From NCBI RefSeq assembly GCF_047495875.1, contig NC_092461.1, positions 65,212,299-65,276,298 of the forward strand: 64,000 nucleotides of DNA, written 5' to 3'. The notes under the pieces are model-generated. The model did not search any database. It saw only the letters and a list, made by a program, of their open reading frames with translations, and was not told the origin of the DNA. The position numbers and the translations under genes are program-made. This DNA is from Pithys albifrons albifrons. Its lineage: Eukaryota > Chordata > Aves > Passeriformes > Thamnophilidae. This document shows positions 47,040 to 59,431 of this stretch, one piece after another. The stretch's first letter is position 1. Each line of letters opens with the position of its first letter.

Positions 47040-47760
47040 TAAACCAAGTCACCTGGATGAGATGTGTGCTCAGATCTCGTCCCTCTCTGAGTGAAGGCAG
47101 GCTCATGCGCTTCAGTAGACATGACCCTTTATACTCAGACATTGCCAGCAGGGTGCCAAGAACTGGGACAAGGATGGGGACCGGCTGGGAAGATGTATCA
47201 CTAACGCCCACTAGATACCGGCAGAAGGGTGCTCACAGCAGAGCCTGCCCACACCTCTTTCTAAGGAAGCCCTGATCCCTGACATCACTCCCTTGGCTTG
47301 CAAGGGGTTACAGTGCTGCTCTGTAGTCCTGCTCTTCTGCTCACAAGCTGCTGGCATGAGCATGCTGGTACCTTTTCTTCTCCCAGGCCAGGGGTATAAG
47401 CAGCCTCAGAAGGATTAGTCACATCAGTGTCAACAAAATCAAGGAAGAGTCAGAGCTGCAGTGAACAGTGTAGTGAGAGCAAAAGAAAATTCTCCTTACT
47501 AAGTGTAGTGACAAAGCAGCGGGCAGAGGCAGAAACTGAGCTGATGAATTCTTATTTGTGACACCACAGCAGCACCAATTCAGCTCACTCCCTCTGCACC
47601 TCCCTACAGTGCTCCCTGTCAGGGTCATGCTGCAAAATATGGCTGCTTCTGAGAGAGGAGAGGGCAGGCAGGAAACCATAACCGAATTCCCCACGGATCC
47701 TGGGCGGTTTATAATTGCCTGTTGGTAGGTAGGTTCTTCCACGGTGTGCATGTTGCTTTA
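47040..47760. other. moderately GC-rich block, possible old LTR or unclassified repeat
   Basis: This stretch is GC-richer than both flanks, with a TATAAG word near 47393-47398. Overlapping minus-strand open frames lie at its left end (46783-47211) and right end (47419-47751). The texture resembles an old avian endogenous-retrovirus LTR or leader. I could not identify TG...CA ends, a primer-binding site, a polypurine tract or any gag/pol/env similarity, so no retroviral call is made. Confidence 0.2.
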
Positions 47761-50339
47761 TGGTCAATGCACATTGTTCTTAAAATTTCAGGGCACATTT
47801 GTGCTTTACTGCATGCTTTTTATTTCCCTTAGAAACTGGCACAGGGGGTGTAGAGCTGATTTTAGGCTCTAGGAGCAGTGCCTATACCAGGAATGCTTAC
47901 TGCTTTTCTTCTCAGACAGGATAATTTTCATTTCCAGACTCCACAAATTTTGGAGAACCTTTAGCTTAAGTAAGAAGATACCAAGCTGGAATTTTTTTCC
48001 TGTTGCTTTTACTGGTTAAGATTGAAATTAACGTTACTTTAACATGTTTATGTGGTTAACAAACTGCACTGAGAAGATGAGAAAGAAAAAATGGGGCAAT
48101 GTCCAATTTATCCCTCCAGCTTAATAGCCTGTTTGGATAAGGCTAAAAGCAAACTGCGGTTTTGACTACAAGCAGCAATGTCTGCAGAACCAGAGATGGT
48201 ATTACATATTTGTGTTCAATATATGCTGCAAAGCAGTGTCATATTTTTTCTGCTTTAACCTCTGGAAGGTGTATATCTCCAAAACACTAAAATAATATTG
48301 ATAATTGCGGGTTCTAAATACTTCACCAAACATGGCTATAGCATGAATGTCATGAGGCCTCAAATTCAAATTATCAACAAGTAAAACAATCAGAAAAAGG
48401 ACAAATGAAATGAAACCACAAATGATAACCCTGAATCAGAGGTTATGGCAAATACAAACTAAAGTTACCTTGAATCTTGGAAAGTGTAGTAGCCTGTGTT
48501 CCCTGTTTAAACAAAAATATTGCATATGACTTAATGGCTCATAAAATATTTTGGACAAATGACTCTGGACACTCTCATCTTCTAATTGTCCATAAAAACT
48601 ATTCCTATTTAACGACTAACACACTCAGAGCTGAGAATAATTGCATTGGTCAAGAGAAAATGGACATTTATATCAACATTTTTAAGCAATCATTTTTTCA
48701 CTGAAGATGAGACAAAAAATCTAGCACAGACACCAACTGTATAATCATTGATGATCTCCTTCTAAACTCCCTATTTCTTTCTTTCATTTCCATAAACCTG
48801 TCCTTTTTTCCTGTTTTCATCTCTTCCTCAGAAAACACCCATATTCCAGCATTCAGTAGTTTTTTTGCTTCTTCATGAGGAGCACAAACTACTTACCCCC
48901 ACTAGCTGTCTGTGCAGTTCCCATCATCAAGGTTCAGACAGACTGAAAGGCTCCAAATCCCACTGCCAATTTGTTAAGTCATCCAGTGCCAACTTCTTTC
49001 TGTCTCTAACTTTGCTACTCTCTTTGGTACTAGCCCATAATTTTATGGCCATATACAGGGCCAGATCTGGAAGAAGTAAAAAACATTGAAAAACTAGGTT
49101 CACAGAATATAAAGAATATTTATAAAGGTATGATGTTTCAAACTGTGTAGACTAGTTCTGGTACACAAATTGTGTTCTTTCTCTTAAAACAGTATTGTGA
49201 TAAATTAAAGCTATTACTATGTGTCTACTTGTATCACATTCTTACAAAATTCAGTTGTCACTTTCAAAGTGATGTTTATCCTCTCTTGTTTTATACTCTC
49301 AAGGAGACTTAAGTAAATGTTGCAGTGCTTCAAATTTCAGCTTTTAGTTTGGGAAAATACCAATAAAAGACAAATAGAGTTCAGTAATACTGCAGATATG
49401 AGTGTCTGGAGCATCCAGGTGAGCTGTGCCACTCCATCTGCACTCTACTCTCTGTGCCAGGCTGCTTGGCAGGGGAAAGGAATGGACAGGACCCTGCCAT
49501 CCAAGCATTGCAGAAGACATGAATCTTGTCAATTTTGGATTGAATTCCCTGCCAGTTATCAAGCAAGCAGCCAGCAAACTGCAGCACACCACACAGCAAT
49601 ATGCACATCAGCCTTTCTGTGCCTCACTGCCCTCCCCTGGATGGCGCTTGTTAAGGCATTTCTACGGGTTCCCTGTCCCCAGGTACTGCAGAGAGCACCA
49701 ACTCACAAGGCTAACTGTATTTACAGCAGCTGAAACACAAGCCTATGTTTATATGCAGCATATCTTAGAGTAGTTTTAATGTGTGACTCCAAATCTCTTT
49801 CTCTGGGCAATCTTATAGGAACTATAACCTGGTTTTGCAGAGGTTCTGGTTCTTTGGATTTCTGTTACTTTAAGGTGCTGAACTGTAGCATTGTCGGTTG
49901 TATTCTCAAGGGTTTGAATCACTTCCAAGAAATTTTATCAGTATATACTTCACATGAGGCAGGACTGCAGTCATATTCAAGCCATACTGTAGTAGTCAAC
50001 AGGAAAAAAAAATAAAATACATGTTACTTTGTTACTAGCAAGAATTTTTTTGTTGGATTAAATTCATATTTGGCAGCTAGTAAAGGCATGTTATTTGCTT
50101 TTCTCTTAAAATTCTTTCTTTAAGCATTGTGATTCCCTAAAGTATCTCCCTCTCTTTTCTCCTCTTTCTTATATTCTTTCTTCAGTTTTGTTCTATTCTT
50201 CATCTTATCCACAGCAATTTCTTCCAGTCAAAATCTGAATCAGTAAGTAGATCCTTTCAAAATGACAGAGAAAGGTATTGAAGGGGGTGGTGGTGGTGGG
50301 GAAGAGAGATAAAATATCTTATAGACGTAATTCGCAGAT
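47761..50339. other. unique non-coding DNA
   Basis: No gene was recognised. Overlapping open frames at 49317-49773 on both strands share no recognisable domain. At 50283-50302 a G-rich run (GGGGG, three GG, GGGG separated by single T) could form a weak two-tetrad quadruplex on the plus strand. Confidence 0.5.
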
Positions 50340-51010
50340 TATATTCATGCAGTTGCATCAACTTGCAATCAATGATCCACAGGACTGAGAGTTTATATAT
50401 GAGTTTATTTTAATGTGGAGAAAACATTTTTACAAGATCTAAAGGAGTCTGACTAGAACAGCCAAAAACTCTGCATTTCCTGGGGGTCTCCAATAGGGGC
50501 TCTGAAAAGCTTAATTTGCTCACGAAGCTGACCAGACAGTTGCACCTCTTCATTCAGATTAATTTCACTGGGCTCCGATGGTCTCTCGAGCTGCTGTCAA
50601 AATGTTCAGGGATTATGTAATCCAGGCCTCAGTAATGCTACAGCTGGTTCAGAAACCTGCACCCTGGAAAGTCAGCAGCAGCAACTGCTAACAACGCTTC
50701 ATTCTTGTGATTTGCCCTTATCCCTGGTTCCAAATAGGACACCTTGACTCCTTCATAAAAGAAGCAGTATCTTCAAGGTCTTTTATGAGAGAGACCTAGG
50801 GTACCGAAGTCTGTAGTGCATGTCCAGATTTGAGGAGTTTACCAGCCCGATTTTTGTTGGCTGAAATACTGTAACCACTGGTAGATGGCTGTGGGCGTAC
50901 TGTTAGCCCTCCCAGGTGTAAAGTGATGTGACTTAATTGAAGCCTTTCAATTTAAAGTTAATTGAAAGAGGTTAATGCTAAACCATATTATCTCGCAACT
51001 GGAACAGGCC
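50340..51010. promoter_or_regulatory. candidate conserved non-coding element rich in homeodomain sites
   Basis: This is the block most enriched in homeodomain-type words in the window. GGATTA and TAATCC are arranged as a palindrome (50610-50623), TTAATTT occurs near 50510 and 50560, and an inverted TCAATT/AATTGA pair lies near 50947-50966, followed by GGTTAATG. Low-complexity sequence is absent and several CpGs are retained. The same block holds a minus-strand open segment (50453-50599) that could instead be a terminal exon. Which reading is right cannot be settled from sequence alone. Confidence 0.28.
50453..50599 (-). other. possible terminal coding exon (unverified)
   Basis: Between an in-frame TGA (50597-50599) and a TAG (50453-50455) the minus strand has a 47-codon open segment rich in Glu, Gln and Leu. 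It contains words such as SEINLNEEVQLSGQLREQ, FRAPIGDPQE and a final FWLF. A possible acceptor TTTTGACAG ends at 50594, and AATAAA follows the stop by about 45 nt (50409 down to 50404). That is the order expected of a last exon. I do not recognise the protein and found no matching upstream exon, and AATAAA is common in AT-rich DNA. Confidence 0.18.
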
Positions 51011-53036
51011 AAGAATGGAAAATTACTATAGCTCAGCAGATGGGTGACAACTTAGTAAACACTCTTAATTTCATTTTGTTCTCAAATCTATCTGGCCCAA
51101 TGAATATCATGACTTCACACGGCAGCTACCTTCCACCAGACCAAGAAAACTTCTGCAATGGAAAGATTTTTAGTGGGGAAAGTTGAACTAGTAGTGACTT
51201 ACATATCTGCAGTTTGTTCCTACAGGACTCCAGAGCAGCACAACCTTATTAAAAACATGGTACAATTCCAATTTCTGAAACCAAAACTTCCCCATGTATC
51301 TCAAAAAAAATTACTTACAAGAGTGACAGAAACTGCTAAGAAAAGCAAACCCCAGACACTACTGCCAGTCCTGATAAAAAATTTAGTTTGAGGCCTTGAG
51401 CACTTTTACTTTTTTTTCTAGAATTAGTGACATGACTCAATGAAGAAACATGAGCATTTCTCAGAAAGATCCATTTGCTACCTTTTGGTTGGGGTTTGAA
51501 GTTATTTCATTATGATGCTGTAATGCAAGCCATAATTTAGTTCATGGGCTTTTGTCCTGTACTCACACGGAACATCAAAACAAACTTAAAGTCATTTGAA
51601 AGATCACAATCTAAACTAGAAGATTAAAAATTATGCCCAAGTCAACCTCATATGCCAAGAAGATATGGGAGAAAGTGTGATTTAAACAGCTGGCAAATTT
51701 TTTAAATATTTGTTCACCATTTTTTTCCTTCTAATCAAATTTACCAGTAGCTGGGGAATTAAAATAAAAAATATCTGTACACATATACATCCTGCTTATC
51801 TATATTTTTCATGAAAAAGGACACTGATAGCAATCCAAAAGAATATTAAGGACATTAAAATTTAAAAAGACCCTACTATCATACAGGTGTTGACATACCA
51901 AAATGACCGTGTGAGCCAAATGGTTTTGTTGGCACAAAGCCATGTCAAAGCTCCTCCCAGAGGAGAGGGCATCCTGATTCAGGGAGAAGTTCAGGGAAAG
52001 TCAGGTTTGTTTATGCTGCTCCTGTCTTCCTCTGAGAGAAACTGTGGTGCACCATTAGGACCATCAGCAGGGGATGGGATGCGAGCCTTCTTCCTACCAA
52101 CAGTAGACAGATGTGTCTCTTTTGTTCAGTCACTTTCCTCAGTCTGTCATTTTTCCCAGGGACCCTGACCATTTGCAGCAGCTTGACATGAAGGTCACAC
52201 AAGGAAATAGAGCTGTGCATTTGAATTTTGTTTTTAATTGGGTCTCATTAGGAACTACAGAGGGTTTTTTTGCCTGTTAAATTCTGGTGAGTGAAATCAC
52301 CATGAGCTTCATGAGCTGAAGCTACATACGCAAAACTTGGGTTTGATACAGGCACTGGGAAAGTCTTCAGCTCAACTCTGCTGTTGGAAAAATCATGTGC
52401 AAGCCGGGAAACTCTACTGCTTCTCAACTTCTAGCTGCCCTTTCAGTCCTGGGATAAGCACAGGAGGGAAGAAACACAAAGACTTCTCACGGCATTCTTA
52501 AAATCCATACACTCACTGTATGATAATGCAGCGAAGGGGCAAGATTGACAAGCATGTTTTCAGGGAGGAAGCAATGCAGGCTTCAAAGAGCCTACAATAT
52601 TTTTTAATTAATAAGGCATCAGTAGGAGCCAATTAAGTCATGGTCATTCCAAATAGAGAAGATTGCTTTGCTCTTTTTCCTGTGTTGCTGCACAGTAGAG
52701 TCTTAAATTTTACTTTTCACCGTCATAATTAACTGACAGCTAAGAAGCAAAAGATGTTTTTCAGTTTTCAAAGTTTAAACTTCAGTTATCTGGGAAAAGT
52801 TTTCATCATTGGGCTTTATAAGGGTACAGGGAGCTAACAATTTAAAACATATTTTGCCCACTACCCCTAAATATGTAGTCTAGACACTCAAATAACTTAA
52901 TCTCTTTCTCATGCCATATTCAGAAGACAGGCAGCTTAGGAAAAAATAGTCTGTGTGACTCCAGTTACGTAGTCTGCTCCAGTATGTCAATACTCTTGAA
53001 ACAGTAAGCTATAATATATTCTATCAGTCAAATCAC
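51011..53036. other. unique AT-rich non-coding DNA
   Basis: No gene was recognised. Open frames at 50962-51391 and 51887-52220 (both strands) resemble no family. No transposon sequence was seen. Confidence 0.5.
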
Positions 53037-53045
53037 ACACCCACA

Positions 53046-53073
53046 CCCCACCCCACCCCCCCTCTTCCCCCCC
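53046..53073 (-). other. strong G-quadruplex motif (minus strand)
   Basis: Plus-strand C runs of 4, 4, 7 and 7 bases are separated by A, A and TCTT. The minus strand therefore has four runs of at least four G with loops of 1, 1 and 4 bases, a textbook stable quadruplex pattern. The plus strand could form an i-motif. A CA-rich lead-in lies just upstream at 53034-53045. No promoter or gene is recognisable next to it. Confidence 0.75.
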
Positions 53074-56000
53074 AACTTTCCCAGGCAGAAGCAAGCCCTA
53101 CTTGAATTCCTAAAAAGGAGAGCCTTCACTCATGGTACCTTCACATAAACAAATTCAGCCAATTCATTTTAATTGCCTCGGAGTGATCAGCTGTGCATCT
53201 CAATAGTGAAGTTAGGCTGTTCTTGATCGCTGGAGTCACGTTTTGGAGCCACTGTCATTCTGTGAGGGAAGGGCTGTAACAGACACTGCCTCCAATTCTG
53301 TCTTTCAGCCAGGGAGCTTAGGACCTCTTTCCTCTGCGCTTTGCTTTTGCAGTCTTGCAGGATTTCTGTCTTCTTATCATATTCTCTCATTCTCTGGAGA
53401 AAGTAATGCCTTTGCACTTCATTTCTTACTAAATATTTAATAGCAGGAAAATCAGGTTACTTTCCCAGGCTTTTCTTTACATACTACTTGGTTCACCACT
53501 ACTCCTGGTCAGACAAAAAAATCTATGTGTTGCCAGGCTTGTGTTCTTATTTTTAATTCAAGGGACTTTCATTTTAAAATATGGGTCACATGGGAGTGCT
53601 GTCTATCTGCATTTTGTAAAGTCATGAGCTCTTCTGCATTAGCAAAGTGACTGTAGAGACAAAAAATTTTGCAATCTTAATATGCATTAGAAAGGGGTTT
53701 ATAAAAAGGGGAATTTTAGATTCCATGCTCATTTTGCTTTGCATTGCCTCAAACTGCCATCTGAGAAAATGGGCAGAGATGGCTGACGACTTTGTTACAT
53801 GTCTGTTAATTTCAGAGATACTTGCTTAGAAAGTCCCTTGCCATCTTTATTCATATAATTTTGCTCCTTTACCACCTTTACATGTACTGACTAGCAGGTT
53901 TGGTCTACACCTTTTTATTTCATTGATCTTCTTAAGAAAGTGGGCATACTACTCCGTAACAATTATTTTTTCTGGTGTCCCATTCCCCTAAGGCACAGGG
54001 AATAGTCACATGTGTGGGCACAGTAGAAAGCTGACTCACATGCTGCATCATTTTTATTCCTCATTTATTTTCCCTCAGGAAGCCCCAGTAAATTCACATG
54101 ATTTCTTATGTTCTATTCTTAGGATCCTTTCTGTGCGTAAAAACATCAGCATCAAGGAGCAGGTATCTCCTGAATTACCTAATAACCACAACTGTCCCAT
54201 TTATTTGCTGTTTCAGCAAGAGAAAGTGGTAAAGAGAAAAGGGAACTGTGCCAACTTGAGTAATATTCACAGCAAATGTCTTTTAAAAAAAGTACTAAAG
54301 TCTGCTGACTGCGGAATTTTGTTAAAAGCCTGCTGTCAGACTGGCAGTAGAAAAAGTCCTTCTCTCTCACTCAGATGCACATTCACAGCCCCAAAGGATG
54401 AGGTGACTAAGCTGTATGTGCTTTGCCAGTTCAGGCCTCCACTTTTGGATCTGACCTTCACCAGAATCATTTACAGATGGAAAATTAGTTATTTTACTTC
54501 TAAAAAAAATGTATAAATGAAATTTGAAATGGATGGCAAAGTTAAGAGACTAAATCTCCTTAAAAGACCCATAGACATTCTTAGGGGCAGCTTTTGTACA
54601 TTGCTTTCTTTACACTCCTGAAGTGATTAGGATTTTTCCCATGTGAGTTTTTCATGTCTTTCCATGGGGAAACACTAGACAAAATATATTTTCCTCACTC
54701 TCAGTTTTCCTTCTTATTCTGGAACAGGCTTGATAATACAAACTCTGTAACAAGCTGACCTGGCTGCTGAAATGTGCACCACTTTGATGATGGGGACAAG
54801 AACTCTGTAGACTTTTAATAATTGTAATACAAAATGAAATAAAGCAACCAGTGCAGTTTCCCACTGTTATTTTTGTACTACACTTTTGAATATATTTTTA
54901 GGAAAATAAAAATGCTCCATTATAAAGCTTAGCAATGAAGTAGTTAACCATGTTGATTTCTACAGTGCTATATTTAAATTTCAGAATTAACATCTCTCTA
55001 AAACAGATAGAGCTGATTATTCTTTGTAGAGCAAATTTTTCTTGTTCTGCAGACTGAGGTATTGTCTACATTAAGAACATTTTCACCATTATAACTACCC
55101 TAATTTTAGTCACATAAATCCCACTCCTTGATGTAGATGAATTGTACCTAACCACATCAGATAAAGCATTATTTTATGGCTGAGCAGTCTGCTCATATTA
55201 GACATTTTCAGCAAAGAACAATCGAGGTCCATTAGTGTAAAGTTTCCCAAATGGGGAAAGATGATATTCCATCACTTTGCACTAGCTTTACACACACCAA
55301 ATTTTTTTCCTAAGGAAAAGGAAGTAATAACTTTAAAAAAATCTACATAAAATTCTGTACCTGCCTGGGGCAGCTGCAGCCCATGACTCTGAGGGGCATA
55401 AGTTGCTGCTGCAAAGGGCTCTCTGTTTAATAGATGTGGATGCACAGTCAAAGGCTGAGTATACCTATGTTTAGAGAAAACTACTGATACATCTGACAAT
55501 GCAAACCACTGCCTTTCACATCACCAACCTCATGCTAAAGAGGCTTATGTTCCCCTGAGAAGGAACGGATATTTTCTGTTTGCATACTACCTAGCACAGG
55601 AGGGTCAGCTACCACAATATAAATATTTAATCCTAATGACTAGGGAGGTAGTATCAAGGGGATGTGTTAACATGATGCCTCTCTAAAGCTCACAGTGAAT
55701 AAGCAACCACTCTGTTTCCTTTTTTAAGAGGTAACAGAAGAGGAATTAGACTTTCTAAATAAATATAGAACCAGAAGTTCACCGAAGCCTAAATTTCCAT
55801 GCCCATTTATGCAGTAGGCAAGAGCCCAGATTTTTAGCATAAGGCATAACATGAGGCAATTTTGCCAGAGTAAGGAATCACACAATGAAAAAGGGGCTGG
55901 TGGTGGCAGAAATAGGGTTTTGCCTCTCTCTCTCCCTCCCCTTTCCCTTCCTGGAACACAACATATTTCTATCAGCATCAAAAATAAATAAATCCTCAGT

Positions 56001-59000
56001 TCTCTTGCTGTGCCCAATTAGTATTCCATCTATGAACTGTCCCATCAGGGAAAAATGCCTCCCTCACACACGTGTTCAGGATAGCACTGATGGATCTGAG
56101 GGCCTCTCCAAACACAGTGACCATCTGCTAGGCAAAACATAGGGGTCTGACAAGCAGGAGCCATTCAGCCCTGTTGTTGGGCCACATTATTACATATTTG
56201 ACAAGGGTAATGAGAGGCTGTCATTAACCTTACATGACAGTCTCCACAATGACACACACTAAAGCAAGAACAAAGAGCAGAACTCAGTAAAAAGGCACCT
56301 ACTTCTCATTTAACCCTGAAATTGTCAGACACCATTATTGCTAATGGAGGCTGGTGGTCCTGGGGTTAATTTCCATCTCAGTGTTCTGCTTGTTCTCTTT
56401 TTGAAATGTACTCCTCATATGGTTAAGGAAGCAGTTTTATCAAGGCTATTGGGAAGGCAATGCATTATTTATCATAACACACTGAGATGTAAGAACAGAG
56501 AGGGTCTCCTGGAGGAATGAACAAACAGACATATTTCATGAACCCTTCTGATGGTCTGAAAAAAAACATTTCTGAGCTCAGTCTCTGATATTTAAAGTTA
56601 ACATTGCCTAAGTGTGACATTTCTCTCATCTGCATTTCCTGCCAGGCTTCTGTCAAGCTTAAAATCACAAGACTGTTTTTCCTAGTGACCTTGTCACAGT
56701 CACCTGGCTTTATAATCACAGGGAAATCCCATAGAGAAAGTTAATCGGTCGCCTGACTTTTAGCTGAGCAGCAGATGTAGGGTGAGACAGCATTTACAAT
56801 TTCAGGAAATGAAAGGTCATCTGAATATAAAATCTCTGTCTCAGGTGCAATGATATGGGTTACAGTCCTCCAGCAAGTTATGGAGATCTCGTAATAGAGC
56901 ACATTGCCACCTCAGCAAGCTGAGGAATACATTTATTTTCATGGTGACCTACAGGCTTAACCTAGGATGGGGGGCTCTGGGAATGAATGGAAGCACTTGT
57001 TCAGATGCTTTGCCATATTAAGGACAAATGATAGAAGTGAAAGTGAAGATTATGTCTCACTGCAGGAGACTCAGAGCCAGTACAGCTGGGTGTGAGCTTG
57101 CAGGAGTCACAAGGTTTGTGAACAGCTCGAGCCAATGAGAAAATAGGACATCGGGTGGTGGATAGCTGCAGTATGAGGATGCTCAGAGCCATGGGGGGAA
57201 GGGATGCCATCTCTGTGGAGAAGTTCTCTATAAATAGCATATAAAAAGCAAATCACTTTCCTTCCACACAAAGAAGCAAATGCAGCAGCATGAATCTAGC
57301 CTTCCAGAGACATTGACTGGAGGTTGAAAAAGCTGTATGAACAAAAGATTAATACTTTCATAGAAAAAATGGAAGGTAAAAACTGTCATTAGGAGACAAA
57401 CTATCCAAGAAGTGAGTCCAAGCAAGTCTGTATTTTCCTTTCTGATGGTGAATCAACTATCATCAAATGTTTACAAGACTGTTCACTACTACAAAAATAG
57501 AAGATGTCGTACAGGCACATTTTAGCTTATTGATTGCTTTTCCAAATATATTGAGAGAGTCCTTTGCAGAGTTGTATGCCAACATCATGTGCCATCTTTT
57601 CTGCTCTCTCACTGGAGAGTGGTATCTTCCCCAGGCACCCACATAGGAGTCTGGTTTACAATTAAATAAGTTTTGTTGCCATTGAATCAAACTTCTGTTG
57701 CTATCTAGCCTTTCAGAATTCATTTTTCATTAACAGCTACATGATCAAACTATTGTTTTACAACTATTCTCAAAGAGCCACTGAAAGGAAGACAAAACAC
57801 ATGTAAAACTGTGTTCTGCTTGGAAATGACAAAAGTGCCAATGAAGTGTTTTTCTTCCCTTATCCAGCCTGTCATACAGCTACAGCTACTGGCATTCAAT
57901 GAGTAGTCAAAATACACATCCCACTTGCCCCATCTCTTTATCATGGAATAAGACTAACCAGCTAGTGCTCCTCCTCAGGAGATCTTCTTCCTCAGGTAGC
58001 ACAGGTCTCCATTCATTAATTTCCTCAGTAAATGTGCATGTCAAATCACTAAGGATGACTGAAGCATTTGTGCTGCAGTACCATCAATATATGGATTGTA
58101 CTCTGCTCTCTGTCTTTCCGTCTCTCTCCTTCCCTCCCCCCAGCCATTACACACCCCTATCCACTCCCTCTTGTTGATCACTTAATCCTTAGTCAAAAAA
58201 GTTCTTGGCTTTAGCTCAAGACAGAATAATAGGGAAGTCTACCTTCGTCATCTGAGTTTTCACAGACTGGTGTGATCTCTAATAAAGGTTGTAAAACTAT
58301 ATGTTTTAGGACCACTGATGGCAGCCTTAAAAAGTATGACTGCTTCTCTGTAGCACATACAGTGAGAATGAAGCCAAATTACCCCCAATTAGGATTTGCT
58401 AGGCTGAGACTGGTGGAGATGCTCACCTCTGCTTAGTTCAGACTCTGGCCATATGCCTATGAACAACGAAAGATGGCAGTCCTTTTGAAGACAGTAATTT
58501 AATGCCAGTTTTTATGAATATTTTATGTGCTAACCTTACGGTAGACAAAAATGATTTGTGAATGTACAAATACCATCACTCCTAAGGAAATCTTCAGATG
58601 GAGTATATGCATAATATTCCAGTGACTTTTATTTCTGTGGAGAATTTGAAGAGCCTGTGTTATCAAGATCCCTCAGGACAACAAAAAAAGATTTGATGTA
58701 TCTTTTCTTAAAGGGAATTTTAAAAGGGTTCTTTAATTAGCAAATCTACTTGGGAATTCTCAGAAAAAGTATTCCATACTCAAAAATGAAGAATGTGGAA
58801 TAATTTTCAAACAAAACAAATTGGATTTCTTGCTTTAAGTGCAAAATTCAGACTTTGGTAAAGACTGGATCTCATGGTCCATATTAACCTACAGTGAGTT
58901 GCCTCAACACATCCAACATTTAGCCTTTTATGAAGAGGTCATCACATTTACCTGTAAGAACTATTTCCTTAAAAATTCAATTATTTATGGACCCACATCC

Positions 59001-59321
59001 TTGTAAGGTTATATTAATTTATTACCTTTTCATTTACTACTATACTTGGCAATTCAATGTCCATACTATTAATTGCCAGAAGTGCTCTTAATTTTCTTTT
59101 TCTGAAGCTAAGGCTAGTTGCTCTTGCACTCCAATATTTTGTCAGCTACCCTATTTTGTATAACTTTTTGAAGAAATACATATATAGGGTAAGATTCCTC
59201 CCACGTTATGATATTAAAGAAAGAAAGTTCATCATTGTATAAATTGTGAAATTTTACTGCACTGCAGTCATTTAACATCTTCTAAAAGCTACAATCCTCT
59301 TGGTACAAAGCCAGGGAGATA
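53074..59321. other. unique AT-rich non-coding DNA
   Basis: No gene was recognised. The longest open frame (54010-54516, 168 codons, plus) has no recognisable domain and starts in ordinary AT-rich DNA. Frames near 55.3, 55.9 and 57.5 kb are also unsupported. A pyrimidine-rich run lies at 58108-58142. No CR1 fragments were seen until 59322. Confidence 0.5.
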
Positions 59322-59431
59322 ATCATAGAGTATTAGAATGATCTGGGTTGGAAGGGACCTTAAAGATCATCTAGTTCCATTCTACCCTCATCAACCTACC
59401 CTACTCATCTCACTAGACCAAGTTGTTCAGT
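59322..59431 (-). mobile_element. CR1 LINE 3' tip (copy D), minus strand
   Basis: A short, strongly 5'-truncated CR1 of about 110 bp. Read on the minus strand it runs from CTGAACAACTTGGTCTAGTG through AAGGTCCCTTCCAACCC to a degraded octamer terminus near 59322. Only the 3' UTR is present. Its wording matches the avian CR1 type of copy B more than copy C. Fragments this short are the commonest CR1 remains in bird genomes. Confidence 0.88.

Noticed and set aside
46783..47211. 142-codon minus-strand open frame
   Set aside because: Hydrophobic stretches are irregular, it overlaps another open frame, and there is no family resemblance or signal context.
47419..47751. Minus-strand 110-codon frame considered as an endogenous retroviral remnant
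   Set aside because: No gag, pol or env motif, no LTR ends and no primer-binding site could be found.
54010..54516. 168-codon plus-strand open frame
   Set aside because: No recognisable domain or protein-like motif spacing, and no promoter or splice context; consistent with a chance frame.
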